In this document: piece after piece, positions 45,118 to 58,600 of the stretch
How positions within the stretch are numbered: position 1 is the stretch's first letter
How the letters are laid out: each line of letters opens with the position of its first letter
From: Rhynochetos jubatus
Lineage: Eukaryota; Chordata; Aves; Eurypygiformes; Rhynochetidae
Length of the DNA: 64,000 nucleotides
Direction of reading: 5' to 3'
Assembly: GCA_027574665.1 (NCBI GenBank)
Contig: CM050650.1
Span: 51,133,304-51,197,303 of the forward strand
Program-made: the position numbers and the translations under genes
The notes under the pieces: generated by a model
Databases searched by the model: none
What the model was told of the DNA's origin: nothing
The model's input: only the letters and a program-made list of their open reading frames with translations

Positions 45118-48100
45118 GGGCGGGTGCCATCGCCTGTTTGCTGCCTCCTCCTCCCCGAAGGCGCTTCTCCATAGCGAGAGGGCGCAGCGTGCCCCCATCG
45201 CTGGAGGGCAAGGGGGGGACGGGGGACGGGCGAGCGCTCTGTCACAGCTCGTGGTGGCTGTTTTTGTCGTGGTACCTGCAAGTCGGCGAGCTGAGGCAGC
45301 GTGAGCGGTGGTTATCAGGAGGAGAGGGGGAGTCAGGCTCCCCGGTGATGCGTTCACGTGTTGTGCCTTTCATCTGCGTCGTCTCTTCAAAAAGATACTT
45401 AAACCGAATTAAATAATGCCCGCAGACCGACTTATGGGGTGTCGACTGATACCATATGGGTCAGGGAAAACTTCAAGGGGGGGAGTACTGTTCAGCTAAA
45501 AAATAATCTTTTGTAACGTTTATTTCAACAAGTGAGCACTCGCTCCTCTGGCTGAAAAGATCACCAAGACAAGAGTTTGTTTGAACACTGTCACATGCAG
45601 ACTTCTGGTCTTAATCTTTGCTGTGCATTTCTGAGGGTTGCCAGTGTTTCAATACCATGTGCAGACATCTAAGAATGATGTACTTGATGCAGGTGCTTGT
45701 GTGGGAGAAAGCAACCTTGCTGATACGTGAAAACTGAAAGTACTTCACAAGAGGTGGAAGGGTGCAAGAAACTCTTTAAAAAAAAAAAAAAACACAACCC
45801 AACAAAACAAACCCCCAAGCATTTCTTTAAAAAAAAAGAAATGATGCGTCCGGCCCAGGAAATTGTACCAGGCGATTGTAGCCTCAGCTTGTACTGATAA
45901 TTGCTTCACGCGAAGAGTTGCAAAAGAGTTAAAAGCTGGTGGGGTAGAGAAACTATTGCAGAACAACTTAAGCTGAAATTTGAAGCCTTCTTTCTTCTCT
46001 AACTTCTTGTGTGAATGATAAGATTTGTGTAAACACAAGGAGGTCTGTTTATAGCATGCCAACACCACCACCTCTCTCTGCTGACTGCATGGGTTACTAG
46101 AACAGTTGATGTGCTGTAAATGTTTGCTGTCCTTTACTGACCAGCAGCTTTCTCTAGATGTTTGTATCTGACCTAATGCTATGTTTTTCCAAATACTATG
46201 GATTGAAGTACATTTTGATTCATTTTAGGAAGTTGTGTAAATATTATGCATAGCTTTGCTCTTTCCTATTTGTTTTGCATAATACTGTCTGAATAAGCTG
46301 TATCTAAAAAATGAAACCGTTTTTTATGGAAGACACAGGGCCAGGATTCATGTGGAAGAATATATAAGATAGCAGGCTTGCAATGAACAGAGAAAGCTGC
46401 TGATGGATAAAGGTTGCTCTTAAGCAAAGTTTGTTTGTGTTGTTGGCAAGCACTTTAACAGATTTTACTAAGTGCTTCACAAGAAGCTCTAAGTATTATA
46501 TTTTAGGAGTGGAGAGACTGCACAGAGAGGTCAGCGCTTGCCCAGAGTTACAGAACAGAGAACACTGTGTCCAGAGCGTGGTAATTAACTGTGTTTCTTT
46601 AAATCTAGTAGGTGACAGTTTGGTGGGAGGTCTTTTTTTTTTCAGTAAGTCTTGCTCTGTCCAGCCAAAATTCAGAGGCACTGAGGCAGTGTTCGTCTTC
46701 TCTCTGGAGTGAGATGCGCTTTCCTGGAGTAGCAGTTGTACATCGTTTACAGTTCAGTGTACTTACTGTACCGTAACAGGAAAGAGCTTCTCCGTAGAGG
46801 GTTCTCTTGCAAGGTGATGGATGAGAACCCTGTGACTGTGCTCTGCCTGCTGGAAAGAGGGGGTTTGTTGTTTTTTCTTGTATACCCTGGTTTTATTGCT
46901 GAAAGGTGAAGACTGGGAATAATGCCCCTTGAAATCTCTTCAGTGCAGGAAGACACTGTCACAGCTGTGCTGAGGTTAGAAAGGTGATATACCTGTGCTG
47001 CAAGCGTGTGCTAATGGCCCTTAGAACTTGTGTTAGCAATTCGGTCTTAAATTTTAAGAGGTCCAGTGTTCACTGTGTGATGTAGAAGAACACTTCCCTA
47101 ACTAATTGTGTTACTGCTACTGCTGTAGGTATACCCTGGTAAGGGCACAGATGAACAAGAGGGCCACGGTGCATTGTAGTGCACTGTGCCTGTGCCTCAG
47201 TCAGCAAAACATTTTGCAACTGTGGGCCCCTCTCATTAGAGAATGCGTTATATGAGTCAACGCAACTGTCTCCTCAGGTGTGTACTAAATGCAGTGGGCT
47301 GTTTCTATAAGTAAACTAGAAATGTGACTGGGAGTAGACCCTGTATGCCTTGTTGCATTTTGGAGCTTGGTATGTGGCAGCTGAATATGGGATTTTTTTT
47401 TTTCCCCCCAAGTGCTTTGTCTGCGAGGTGGCTTTCGCCAGTGATTCAGTTCAAGGCATTTGGTAAAGTTTGCCCACCAACCTGTTCTTCGGTGGTCTTA
47501 AGCTCATTCACATCTGACTGTGTGGTGAGTACCCTGATCACCTTTGACTAATGCTCGAGTGCTGCTCAGAAACTGCTGACTCACTTCGTTTTTGTGCTTT
47601 CCCCCTGTCCTTCTCCAGTGCCTTGGACTAGAGATGTGGTAGGTTCAAGATAAGGGCAGGGAAAGAGGAAATGGGAATGAATGAGAAGAACTGTGTGTTG
47701 TGGCAAGGATAAAGATGCTGTAAAGATCCCTCTTTGATAATGTGAGGAAAAGATGATGGCTGCAATGTTTTTCCTGAAAGGATACACACACCATGTGTTA
47801 GGACCAGGACAGAGCAGTTTAACAACTGTAGTGAGCCCGCAGTTGGGAGATGCTGCGTTACGGTCCTGCTAGAAGTCTGCTTTCCGTTTTGAACTTAAAG
47901 CCTTTTTACTTATATGCCTCCATTGTCACCTTCAGCCCTTCTGTCTGTCTTGTTACATTCTGCCACAAAGAGCTTAACACTGAAGTCATTTTCTGCTGCT
48001 TGCAGAAGGGCTGACCTCGCTTGAGGTTTCTGATGTAGCATAAATAACAGGAACAGGGAGAGACAATTAACCAGTTCTAGGCTGGAAAGAAGTCAGAGGT

Positions 48101-48584
48101 AGAGGTCACAGAGAAAGGGTTTACTTGCCAGAAGGTTAGAAGCTGCAGGCAGAGAGACAAGCACACTGATTTCACATGCACGTATGACTCTTTATTAACG
48201 TCTGAAAAATTTCTGATGTGCACCAGATTTCCTTTTAATCTGACCAACAAAGTTTAAATTTTAATCACATTTTTCTAGCAGGATCCAAGTGAATGAAAAG
48301 GTTTGTCTGGGCAGATTCAGTTGCCAGATTATGCAAGTTTTTTCAGTTATCAGAAAAAGGGGAAGACCTGACTTAAACCCTGCTGTTAAAGACAGGGAAA
48401 GAACATATTTGGGGGAAATCTACGTGTAGAAATGGCACATGATTTTTAATCCATTATCAGGTAACAGCTACTATGTGAAAGTTAAACTGTGTCCTTCTTC
48501 TCCCCTTGTCTCCACATTATCGCTGTCTTCACACATCAGAGTTTGCCTCTCCATGCCTTATTATTGACCTCTTATTACCATGTA

Positions 48585-49976
48585 TATAACACAACATTTG
48601 GGAAGTTTTGGCAGTCCAGTGAAGTTCCCACTGACTGGAAAAGGGGAAACATAACCCCCATTTTTAAAAAGGGAAATAATGAGGACCTAGGGAACCTGAC
48701 CTAGCCAATCAGTCTCACCTCTGTGCCCAGGAAGGTCATGGAGCAGATCCTCCTGGAAACTAAGGCACATGAAAACTAAGGAGGTGATTGTGACAGCCAG
48801 TATGGTTTCGCTAAGGGCAAATTGTGCCCGACAAATTTCATGGCCTGCAGTGGGGTTTCAGCATTGGTGGATAAGGGAAGAGCAACTGAGGTCGTCAACC
48901 TGGGCTTGTGCAAAGCATTTGAGACTATCTCACACTACATCCTTGTCTCTAAATGGGGGAGACATGGATTTGATGGATGGACCGCTTGGTGGATAAGGAA
49001 TTGGCAGGGTGGTCACACTCGTAAGACTTGCAGTCAATGACTTGATTTCCAAGCAGAGACCAGTGACGAGTGGCATGCTTCAGGTATCGATGTTGAGACC
49101 AGCGCTGTTTAACATCTTTGTCAGTAACATGGACGATGGCATCGAGTGCACCCTCAGCAAGTTTGCCGATGACACCAAGCTGTGTGGTGCGGTTGACACA
49201 CTGGAGGGAAGGGATGCCATCCAGAGGGACCTGGACAGGCGGGAGAGGTGGGCCTGTGCCAAACTCATGAAGTTCGACAAGGCCAAGTGCAAAGTCCTGC
49301 ACATGGGTCAGGGCAATCCCAAGCACAAATACAGAATGGGTGGAGAATGGATAGAAAGCAGCCCCAAGGAGAAGGACTTGGGGGTCCTGGTAGATGAAAA
49401 GCTGGACATGAGTCGGCAGTGTGCGCTGGCAGCCCAGAAAGCCAACCGGATCCTGGTCTGTATCAGGAGAAGTGTGGCCAGCAGGTCAAGGGGTGTGATT
49501 CTCCCCCTCTGCTCTGCTTTTGTAAGACCCCACCTGGAGTACTGTGTCCAGCTGTGGAGTCCTCAGCATCTTGACCAGTTGGAATGAGTCTAGAGGATGC
49601 CACGAAGGTGTTCAGAGGGCTGGAGCACCTCTCCTATGAAGAAAGGCTGAGAGAATTGGGCTTCTTCAGCCTGGAGAAGAGAAGGCTCCAGGGAGACCTT
49701 ACAGCAGCCTTCCAGTACCTGCAGGGGCCTACAAGGAAGCTGGTGGGGGACTTTCTACAAGGCCCTGCAGTGACAGGACAAGGGGTAACTGGTTTAAACT
49801 GAAAGCAGGGAGATTTAGATTAGATATCAGGAAAAAATTCTTCATGAACAGGTTGGTGAGACACTGGAACAGGTTGCCCAGAGAAGCTCTGGTTGCCCCA
49901 TCCCTGGAAGTGTTCAAGGCCAGGCTGGATGATCTTTAAGGTCCCTTCCAACCTAAACCATTCTGTGATTCTATGG
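48585..49976 (+). mobile_element. CR1 LINE, about 1.4 kb, with decayed reverse-transcriptase region
   Basis: This is the longest transposon copy in the window. It starts inside the RT domain (WQSSEVPTDWKRGNITPIFK in the frame ending near 48704), runs to the end of ORF2 and carries the full 3' end (...CATTCTGTGATTCTATG). The segment 49009-49587 holds a 192-codon open frame including the catalytic FADD motif (49162-49173) and the conserved stretch after it. Upstream are a stop and frame changes around 48704-49008, and the 5' part of the element is absent, so it is inactive. It lies sense-oriented in AGPAT4 intron 1. The left limit is approximate. Confidence 0.93.
49009..49587 (+). pseudogene. 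CR1 ORF2 reverse-transcriptase fragment (degenerate)
   Basis: An open frame of 192 codons encodes the C-terminal half of a CR1 RT. It has an LRPALFNIFVSNM-type segment, the FADD active-site motif with the two catalytic Asp, the LDRRERWACAKLMKFDKAKC region and GVLVDEKLDMSRQCALAAQK. It lacks the N-terminal RT motifs in frame and the whole endonuclease domain, and probably has no promoter. The ATG is internal to the domain and not a real start. It is a dead remnant, not a host gene. Confidence 0.88.
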
Positions 49977-50207
49977 GGTTTTTTCAGCACTTTGGAAAAT
50001 ACCATTACTGCAGATGCTGCTTTGCATGTCTGGAAGCATTCAGTCTGCAGCAGCCTACATCTGCAATTGAATAATTTCTGAGGTTTTCCCCCTTCAAGTC
50101 ACAGGTGATTTCTAAAGGATTAACAAGGCTTTAGTTTATTTTATGGTTCTGAGGATATGTTTACAGAGTGCTGAAATTGGCATGGATGTTTACTCTCCAA
50201 CCCCCCA

Positions 50208-50224
50208 CCCCCCCCCCCCCCCCC
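50208..50224. repeat. Poly-C run, 17 C
   Basis: Seventeen uninterrupted C, preceded by C6A. It sits in AGPAT4 intron 1 about 230 bp after the CR1 copy. The length is prone to change and to assembly error. Confidence 0.9.
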
Positions 50225-53200
50225 TTTGATCTGGTATTAGTGAAAATTACCATAAAACAGCGCAGTAACATCAGCATTGGCAAATGTGTGGATACCACTA
50301 TCTTACCACAGCCAACAAACTTAAAACAAGTATCTAGAGGATCAAAGTAATCAAAAGAAACTGTTCTTGTTGTCTCACAGTATAGATATGCAATAGGGTT
50401 ATAATTAAGCAGAAAGATAACTAGTTAATTGCTGTTCCCAAGTTCATTGAGTCTTCGGTGTGTCTGTCAGGTTTTTACTTGGTGTGCTATGCCTGTACCT
50501 CTGAGAGCGTGCATAAATACCATATTTGATCCAAGATGGACACAGAGAAGAGCCTTGTTCTGAATTTAAGTATTGTTAAAACTGTCTCCAATTTATTTGC
50601 AGTTGGCAGGATAAATGCTCAAAAGCAGGCTTTTCAAAGGATTTATGCACCTGAAGTTGTGCAGAGATGTAGAAAATCCAGGTATGGGCTGAATTACCTG
50701 ATGCTTAATTTAGTGCAAAATTTATGAAATTGTTACTGGATTCTTACCAGCGTTTTTCAGAACTGTAACATCTGGATACTTGCCATCCAGTAAGGTAAAT
50801 GCTGTTGGATCGAGAACTCTCTCTGAATTATTTTGCTGGAAGTTTAAGGTGTTTTTTGACTAGCCCTGGCATTAGGTTCTGAGAATACAAGTTCATTGAT
50901 TAGTTATATCACATTAGGCTGTTTTTGAGGGATGTTTTCCAAACAACAAGGACTATTGAAGCTTGTAGAGAGATTTCTTTTGGCTTCAGTAGGATTTGAA
51001 TCAGGTCCAAAATGAAACCTCCCTTTATTATTGGACTTGATAAATCTGTTGCTTGTGATAAAGGCTTTTATTCTCTGAAGTTCTCAAATTAAATCGGGCT
51101 GTTAGGGGACTGGTTGGGCAGAATGAGGAGGCTGAAACTGTTCTGAATTCAAGACGTAGCAAAACAGTTCTTGTGTCTTAGAGGCAGGGGTGAGTGAAAA
51201 CTGATGTGGGATGGGACTGCTGAAGCGTGGGTAAAGCGGTCACTATGTTTATTTGGATTTTTACCTGGCATCTGGATGTCTGATTGTTTTGTGTGTGTGC
51301 GCAGCTGAGCCTTTCACTGAAGCCGGCATCTTATTTTTTGGAATCATGCCAACCACATCTCAGCTGTTAAACACTCATTTTCCAAGTATTGGGTGTTACC
51401 TCTTTGAGGCAGGAGTTAGTTTTCTTTGTATAATAAATCTGGAAGCTTCCCTGTCACTTTCATTCATCAGTTAAACTATTTTCTGCGGAAAGAAACGTTG
51501 GAAATAATGAATAAATATTAATATCCTGTGTATTCCTGTCTTGATGTGGCTACATCTTGTGTCTGCATTGTCATTTCCAATTTTGGGGTGTGATTCTCAT
51601 AAAGGAGAAGTCAGCTACTTCATGCTCCTTGGTGTCATATACGAGAATACAGCCAAATTGAATTAATACTTGGAGGTTAAAAAAATATCATGCAAGTAAT
51701 TTTTTTGTTTAACACTTCCTTAGTATTCAAAGAGCATACTAAGGAATGTTATTTCATATTAATTAAAAATATGCAAATGGCATAGCTGAAACAAGGCAGT
51801 CTACTGTCATAGAAGATGAGAAAAACTAACAGCTCATTTGGAGATGTAATCAGGTGGATGGCACTTTTCATTTCCAGCACTGTTAACAACGTCTTGTGAT
51901 TTGTACTGGAAGCTTTTGGATCCCTTCACGGATGAGGTTGGCGCTGTTCCCTCATACCCCTATGATTACGAAGCACCAAGGATGCGGCCTGTCTTGTGTC
52001 CCTGCTGCACCTGTGTCAGCGTTGTCTGCAGGGCTTACATCCGCTGAGTGGGCCAATGTGGTTGTCTCCGGTGGGCCATACAGCTGCTGGGAGGGAGACT
52101 ATGTTACAGTATTTTTACTGTTTTTTGGGGAATAGTAGGAAATTTGTCACTAGCCCACTTTCTGGTGGTGAAAGTTCCACTTGTAAGCAGTGGTACTGCC
52201 ACCATGGTATTTTTCTCAGCTCAGTGATTTGTGCCCCATCTGTCACTTTCCAGACCTATTTTTAAGATTTTTGTTGCCACAAATCCTATATTGTTAATGA
52301 GTTGTTTTTTCAGGCTTTCTTAAATAAACAAAACAACAGAGCCACACAAGTTAGGAATTCGGATTCTAGGAAAAGGCTGGAAGAGGCTGCCCAAAATTAC
52401 TAAAATGGAAATAATAATTCCAGAAAATATGAAGAGATCATTTTATGGGAGCATACTGAGAAAAAAAAAATCCTTTTCCCAGTACTGATGATTTTTATCT
52501 TCTGATTGTTGTCCTTGAAGCATCTAGCTTTAAATTAATCATGTGATCCATATTTCCTTGTTTCCTCAAGCCTAAAGCTGGTTTGGATGCAGGGGAGGTA
52601 TTTGTCTGCTGAGAGTATAGGCAGTTCCTGTACCTTGTGCTGACCCTTGGTGTTGCTGTGAATGTGATTTACGGTTCTTTAAAACAAGATGAGAGTGATC
52701 AGTGTTTGGCAGGCATAAGCCATGAGGATTCATAGGAGAGCCCTCCTTTCCAAAGTTCGTCTCTTGTCAAAAGAATGTTTGGGCTCCCAGCACAATATAA
52801 AAAAAAAAAAAAAGGCAACACTGGTTTTCTGTCATCTCCTGAATGATCCTTTGGCTACCTCCCTACCACCTCCCATTTCTTTGGGCTCTTCTAGAAGAAA
52901 TGTTTTTATAGTGACCACTGGAGAACTCAGTAGCTACTCCTGGATTGGATCTGTTCCTGAAATGCCTGGAACAGAAGGGATCAGCCAGTGCTGTGTGCCC
53001 ATGAAGCTGGGTAAATTCCATGATGCAGGTGGCAGTGTCCTGCTGTGCTGTCCCTGCTGCCTCAGTCGTTTTCAGTGTGTTCAGTTCTTGTGCACAGGAG
53101 TGATGGTGTGGATCTCGCCACTGCGACTTCTTACAGGCTGTTCATTGAGGACCGATGGCTTCGCTAGGCAGACTCTGATCTCTGTACCTCAAGTGTGCCG

Positions 53201-54845
53201 TTGCCTCAGATGGTCTGTGGCCGTTCTGTACACAAATTCGTGTCTCATAAACACAAAAGCATGCATACTTAGGTACATACATTGTTATATTTGAGAAGGT
53301 TTAGTTTGTTAACAGGCATTCAGATCCTGCTATTTGATAAGCCACATGTACTTTTGCAGCAAGCCAGATCACCCAGTGAAGTGACTTTGTAGAAACACAT
53401 TTCAGGTGGGGGGTGTGGTGTGTATTTTTATAGAGGAAGGTGCCACATGACAGTAGTGTGTGGGCATGGTCACCTTTGACAAAGCACTTATTGTTGCCTA
53501 TTAGAGCAAATACTAAGTTGGCTAAGAGCACATGATATAGTTCCTTGTCTTAGACTGTTTGTTATTGTTCACACTGATTATTTTTCAGGAACCATCCAGG
53601 TTGCTTATATTTGTGTGACAGCATAGCCCACATCCTGTTTAGACTTTCAGTATATTTTATTGTAAATTTTTGTTTGCTATTTAGACCTGCTCCCTTGCTC
53701 AGTCCCTAAATTTCACTTGTGTTTGTTATGTTGCCCTTGTTGGCAGTGCAAGTGACTTGTTAGATTAACCAACATAAATAAAGTAAAAGAGGAAATGGAG
53801 GGACTTTGTGATCCCCAGAACTGAACTCTGATAGACTCCTCCAGGTTTTAATTATCTTAATGCAGCTCGTTCTTTTATTTTTCCTAAGGAAATTGCAGAT
53901 AATTGTGATTTGGAGAAATACATACACATATATATATATTTATATGAATGTATTAAAATACAGAAACTTGGGTGGGAAATGGTTGAAGAGAGACTGGAAA
54001 CAAACAGCTTGCCTTCCACTGCTACTATTGTGAACTTGATGTTCCACACCTGGGATAACTGCTGTACTTCACCCCAATGCATTTTTTGAGGATTTCTGCA
54101 GGAGCTTGGAACAGAATTACTTAACTTCAAGGGGTTTATCCTCATCAAATAAATGCCTCCCTCAGCATCAAGCCCTGCAGTCCCTAAACACTGAACCCCC
54201 AGGAGTTCTGTATTGTCTTGCATTTAAGCCTGGCTCCCTATGGCTTCCTTGTTCAGTTCTCTCCTCCCTGAATATTTCATGCTCCTGGAAGAAGGAGGCT
54301 CTCCGAGGCTGCTGTCATCCCTCTTGCCTCACTGTACGAACACCGCACGGTAAGGGGACAAGCACTGAGGCTGTCAGGGCTAACAGCAGCTGTGCTTTGC
54401 ATTTTATCAGCAGAGAGTATGCGTACACAGAGAACTTGCATCCTGGCAGGCATGCAGAGTTTGCTCTACGTTACATGACAGCAGGAAGAAAATACAAAAG
54501 GGGAAGGGGAAAGCATTATTATGTGGTAACCATTTCAAAAACTCCTGGGTAACTTTCATTTCTTCAGTTTATACTGTTATGCTAATTATCCCTGTGCTCA
54601 ACAGAAAATAAAATTTCAGTTTTATAGCAAGTCTATAAATTGAAAATCCTAAAACTTATAATAGATGGTATTCATTCTTCACCATTTGAAAAAGCCAAAC
54701 AGATCTCTCCTTTGCAGGGGTGTGTGTTGTAAAATATACTGTTCAGGGATGCATGACTCCTCAGGAAAACAAGTTCCCTTAACTTTTGGGGAAGGACTTA
54801 AGATGTGCTCAAATTATTCTCCAATTTGGGGCTTTTCTGAGGATG

Positions 54846-55672
54846 TGTGGTGGGTTGACCTTGGCTGGCTGCCAGGTGCACATCAAACTGCTCCCTCACT
54901 CCTCTTCCTCAGCAGGATGGGGAAAGAAAATAGGGTGAAAAAGCTCATGGGTTGAGATAAGGACAGGGAGATAGCTCACCAGTTACCATCATGGACAAAA
55001 CAGATTCCACTTGGGGAAGATTAATTTATTACCAATTGGTAACAGGGCAGGGCAGTGAAAAACAGGACAAAACTAAAACCACCTTCCCCCCAAGCCCCTT
55101 CCTCCCAGGGTCAACATCACCCCTGACTCTTCTACCCCCCACACACCCCAAGTGATGTGGGAGGATGGGGAAGAGGAGTTGCAGTCAGTCCATTGCAGTT
55201 CCTCTCTGCTGCTCCTTCTACCTCACACTGTTCCCTGCTGCTGGGGTCCCTCCCACAGGGTATGGTCCTTCAAGAACAGATTGCTCCAGCCTGGGTTCCC
55301 CCCCAGCTTCAGTTCCTGACAAAAAAACTACTCCTGAGTGGGCTCCCCTCCATGGGCCGCAGCTTCCTTCAGGGTACCTGCTGCATCATGGGGTCCTCTG
55401 TGGGCTGCCCCAGCCTGCTTCCCCATGGTCTTCACTACGGACTGCAGGAATATATCTGTTGTGATGCCTGAAGCACCTCCTCCCCCTCCTTCTTCACTGA
55501 CCTTGGTGTTTGCAGGGCTTTCACATTTTTCTCACTTCTTTACTCACAGCTGTTGTGCAGCATCTTTTACCCTTTCTTAAAAACTGTGTTATCACAGAGG
55601 TGCCACCAGCACGGACAAGCCCACCATGCAGTCTCCCACACTACCAAAACCTTGTCATGTAAACCCAACACA
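54846..55672 (-). mobile_element. Solo LTR of an avian endogenous retrovirus, minus orientation
   Basis: An 827-bp unit from TGTGGTGGGTTGACCTTGG to GTAAACCCAACACA with matching TG/CA ends. Flanks GGATG (54841-54845) and GGAGG (55673-55677) agree at 4 of 5 positions, a likely target duplication. Sense is the - strand: AATAAATTAATC (complement of 55021-55030) is the poly(A) signal, downstream of a long G-rich U3/R. The + strand shows repeated CCTGCTCC/CTCCAGCCTGGG-like units, typical of this LTR family as I recall it. Overlapping frames of 80-104 codons are therefore not genes. It belongs to a different family from the pair at 26.6 and 28.0 kb. Confidence 0.82.
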
Positions 55673-58600
55673 GGAGGTAATGCTCTAGCAGTTGCCTTTG
55701 AGGGAGTTGGTAAGTGATTCAAACCATAATTAAGCATAAGGTAAATAGGTAGTTCTTCCTCCAGGCTTGTTGTTTGGTTTTGTGGTGTTGGTTTTTTTTG
55801 GGTTTTTTTGTGTTTGTGTCTGTCACGTAAAGTTCTAATCTTGAAGGCAAATACACACATGGACACAACCTCACATTTGCTAACTTTTGATGCCTGCTGA
55901 CAGGGTATAGGGGCTTCCTGTGACTTGTCTTGCATATATATATATTTCATATACAGAAGCATTGTTAAAATGGATTCTGATATGAAACCCAGTGTTGCTA
56001 TATGTGCTCTTATGATGGCAACTGCAATTCACTTAGAGGCACTACTGAAACCACTGTAATCTGACCTGAGCCTATTTTCATAGTTTTGGTGTCTAACTCG
56101 TCCATCCAAGAATGTGGCTTAGTGCCAAAATGCAAGAATGGGCATCATCATCATCTGCTTGCTTGTTCTTAACTTGCAGCAAAACATTTAAGGACTTTAT
56201 CAAAAAGCAGACATAACTGAAAACCTTTGCATAGGCTTGAAGCGTGCTGTTCTGAAAATAACTGTGTACAGTGCTGTCTTTCCTCTATTTGTAAGTATGG
56301 ACAATACTTTTTTAGTCCAGTTGTTGTCAGATAGGTACCATGTTGCCTTCCATGCTCCAAGGATTCTACTGCATAAACTTTGGGCAAGGTAGGTGACAGT
56401 TCTTTGCTTCATTCTTGTGCTTTCTGTAAAAGTTCAGTTGTCTTTACAAGATTGCTAGATGTAGTCTCAAAACCCTTACAGACTTTCAAGTACGAAATAG
56501 CACTGTTAAATGGCAGCAGCCTCTGGCAGAAGAGAGGTGTTCCCCATGCATATCACTGATGTAACCTTGCTTTTTCTTCTGTGTCCTCCTGGTCAGTTAT
56601 CCTAAACAGAAAGAAATGCTAATAGTAGGTCAAGTAGAAAACACAGTGGATTTGCTGAAGAATGAAACTCAGAGGGGAAAGTGGGATGTGGAATGGGGGG
56701 TGTAAGAGGTAGAATAGTTGTGGAGTTTGCTTTTAAACCTGATCCTGTGATCTCTTAGTCACATGAATAGATGCTTGTTGACTTGCTCCCTAGACAGACA
56801 TTTGAGGTTTGAGTCTTTTGTTTTATATCCAAAGGAAAACTGTTATTAAAGAATGTGCCTATCTGGTTTTGATGCTCTGGCAGGCCATTTTCTCCTAATT
56901 TGTTTTGAGAGGTGTTTGATAGAAGAGAGCTTCTTGGCAGCTCTCCGATCTTAATAGCTTCTGTGAAAATGCATTGATTGGCCCTTTTGTTTTCAAAAGA
57001 TTGCTGTAATTTTCAGTCATTATCTATAAGGAAATCAGTGTAATTTATTAAACCAGCATCATGGATTAAGAATTAAAGACTCGATTCTTTTATCACTTAA
57101 ACTGGTGTTACATTGATGTTACCCATGAGGAACTTTAGTAAGACAAAGAGCAAGTGGGAGAAGTTCTTATGAACTCTTGTAAAGCAAACTTCTGTATCTC
57201 TTTCATAAGCTCAGAATTGATTCTTGAAAATAAATTTCTACTTTTTTGTTGCTTGTACCAAGAATAAACTGCATTTCTTGGAGTTTGGGTAATGAAAACA
57301 GTCCAAAATTTATCATATTAAAAAAAATCTTGTAACAATGAGCTTATGCCCGAGAAACAGAACACTTAGCTGGCACTCTGTATCCAATGTTTGGATTGCA
57401 AATTTTGTAGGGTAAACAGCTTGCCTTTAATCAGAAGAGAAAATTAATCTCTCTAGTTTCCCTACTTTTCAGAAAAGCAAAATTTAAGCAGGGGCTCTAA
57501 TTGTTTGTTCCTTTTACAGGGAAGTTAGGTTAGATGCATTTCAGTAGTACTACTTAAGTAGATTTGGTTTGCCTTTAAAACATGTCCTAGAAGCTTTACA
57601 GAATTGAAATTTGAAAGCAAGGAATAAATTACTTTCAAACATTCTATTGTGGCTTCATAAATTTGTAAGACAGTAATGGTGTTTTGTCAGGGTCACCCCA
57701 TCTTTGTTTATTTTAATTCTGTGAAGTTTTGTTTTAAAGGCCCACTGTGAAATAAATGATGCACGTAAATGCAGTTTGACTACTATTGCAGTGGAGGAAG
57801 AAAGCAAATTGGTGGACTGGTGTTCTGGTGAATTCTTGTTATGAGGTCTGTCGGTCAGCTGCTTACTAAAGTAGATTCTGTTGATTATATGAATCTGAAT
57901 TTTCAGGTCTTCACTGTAAGTAGACAGTACTTGAATCATAATTTATGTATGGGGTTTTTTTTCATCCAACCACCGTACTGGTCTTTGGGAGTTACATTAG
58001 ATTACAGTGATTCGGTGGGATGGAATTAAAAGGCCAGCTAGCACAAAAAACTTTTGATCAGCTTTAGCCAAGGACAGTAGGATAGACCCAGTCATCAGGG
58101 TTTCAGGCACTGTGCAGTCCTTGAAACCATCTACCTGTAAGTAACTGGTTGCTTCCGTTGTGGCTTGTAAAGAAATGAACCAATCCTGCTGCTTGGTGGA
58201 GTACAGTAGTCTGAATTAGCGAATCCTGTATCTTTCACTGTAAACTCATTCAAAATTTGGGTTTGCTTTTTATTTTTTTAAGTGCTTGACTGTTTTCAGA
58301 GTGTGCAATGGAGGGGCCGGGGCACGAATCACTGCAGTGGTTCCTACTAGGCCACATTTCTCATTCTACCTAGCCCTCAACAAAAACAAAGCTTTTAGTC
58401 AAAGCCCATGCTAATAAATCGTCTGCTGCCCTCAGAAATGTATCTGTAATAGAATGGTTGGTTAAAGCTGGAAAAGCTTTTTGCAAGTATCAGGACAGTA
58501 GTTACTACAGTGAACAGAGGCCTGTTCTGCCATTGTGAGCTACAGATGGTGTCAGCTTTGGTACTGAATAGTACAGCAAGATAAAAGGGTCAAAGCCTGT

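Larger units (their letters stand above)
44120..45260 (+). promoter_or_regulatory. AGPAT4: CpG-island promoter of AGPAT4
   Basis: About 1.1 kb with very high G+C and undepleted CpG, the only such region in the window. It lies 15 kb upstream of the first AGPAT4 coding exon, where a non-coding first exon is expected. There is no TATA box. ETS-like AGGAAGTGA (44393-44401) adjoins a YY1-like ATGGCGG (44403-44409), a common layout at TATA-less start sites. Two X-box-like inverted repeats lie at 44917-44930 and 45104-45117. The 317-, 264- and 234-codon frames here are Pro/Arg/Gly/Ala-rich products of GC content on both strands and are not genes. Assignment to AGPAT4 is by position and strand. Confidence 0.8.

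Noticed and set aside
44221..45416. Overlapping frames of 175-317 codons on both strands
   Set aside because: They lie in the CpG island, where stops are scarce by composition. The translations are Pro/Arg/Gly/Ala-rich on both strands with no domain.
52364..52400. Short CR1-like phrase (GGCTGGAAGAGGCTGCCCA)
   Set aside because: Too short, with no CR1 sequence around it; likely coincidence.
54106..54552. 148-codon plus-strand frame
   Set aside because: No domain, no promoter or splice evidence; in AGPAT4 intron 1.
55157..55962. Several frames of 80-131 codons
   Set aside because: They overlap the LTR at 54846-55672 or T/G-rich DNA just after it and have no protein similarity.
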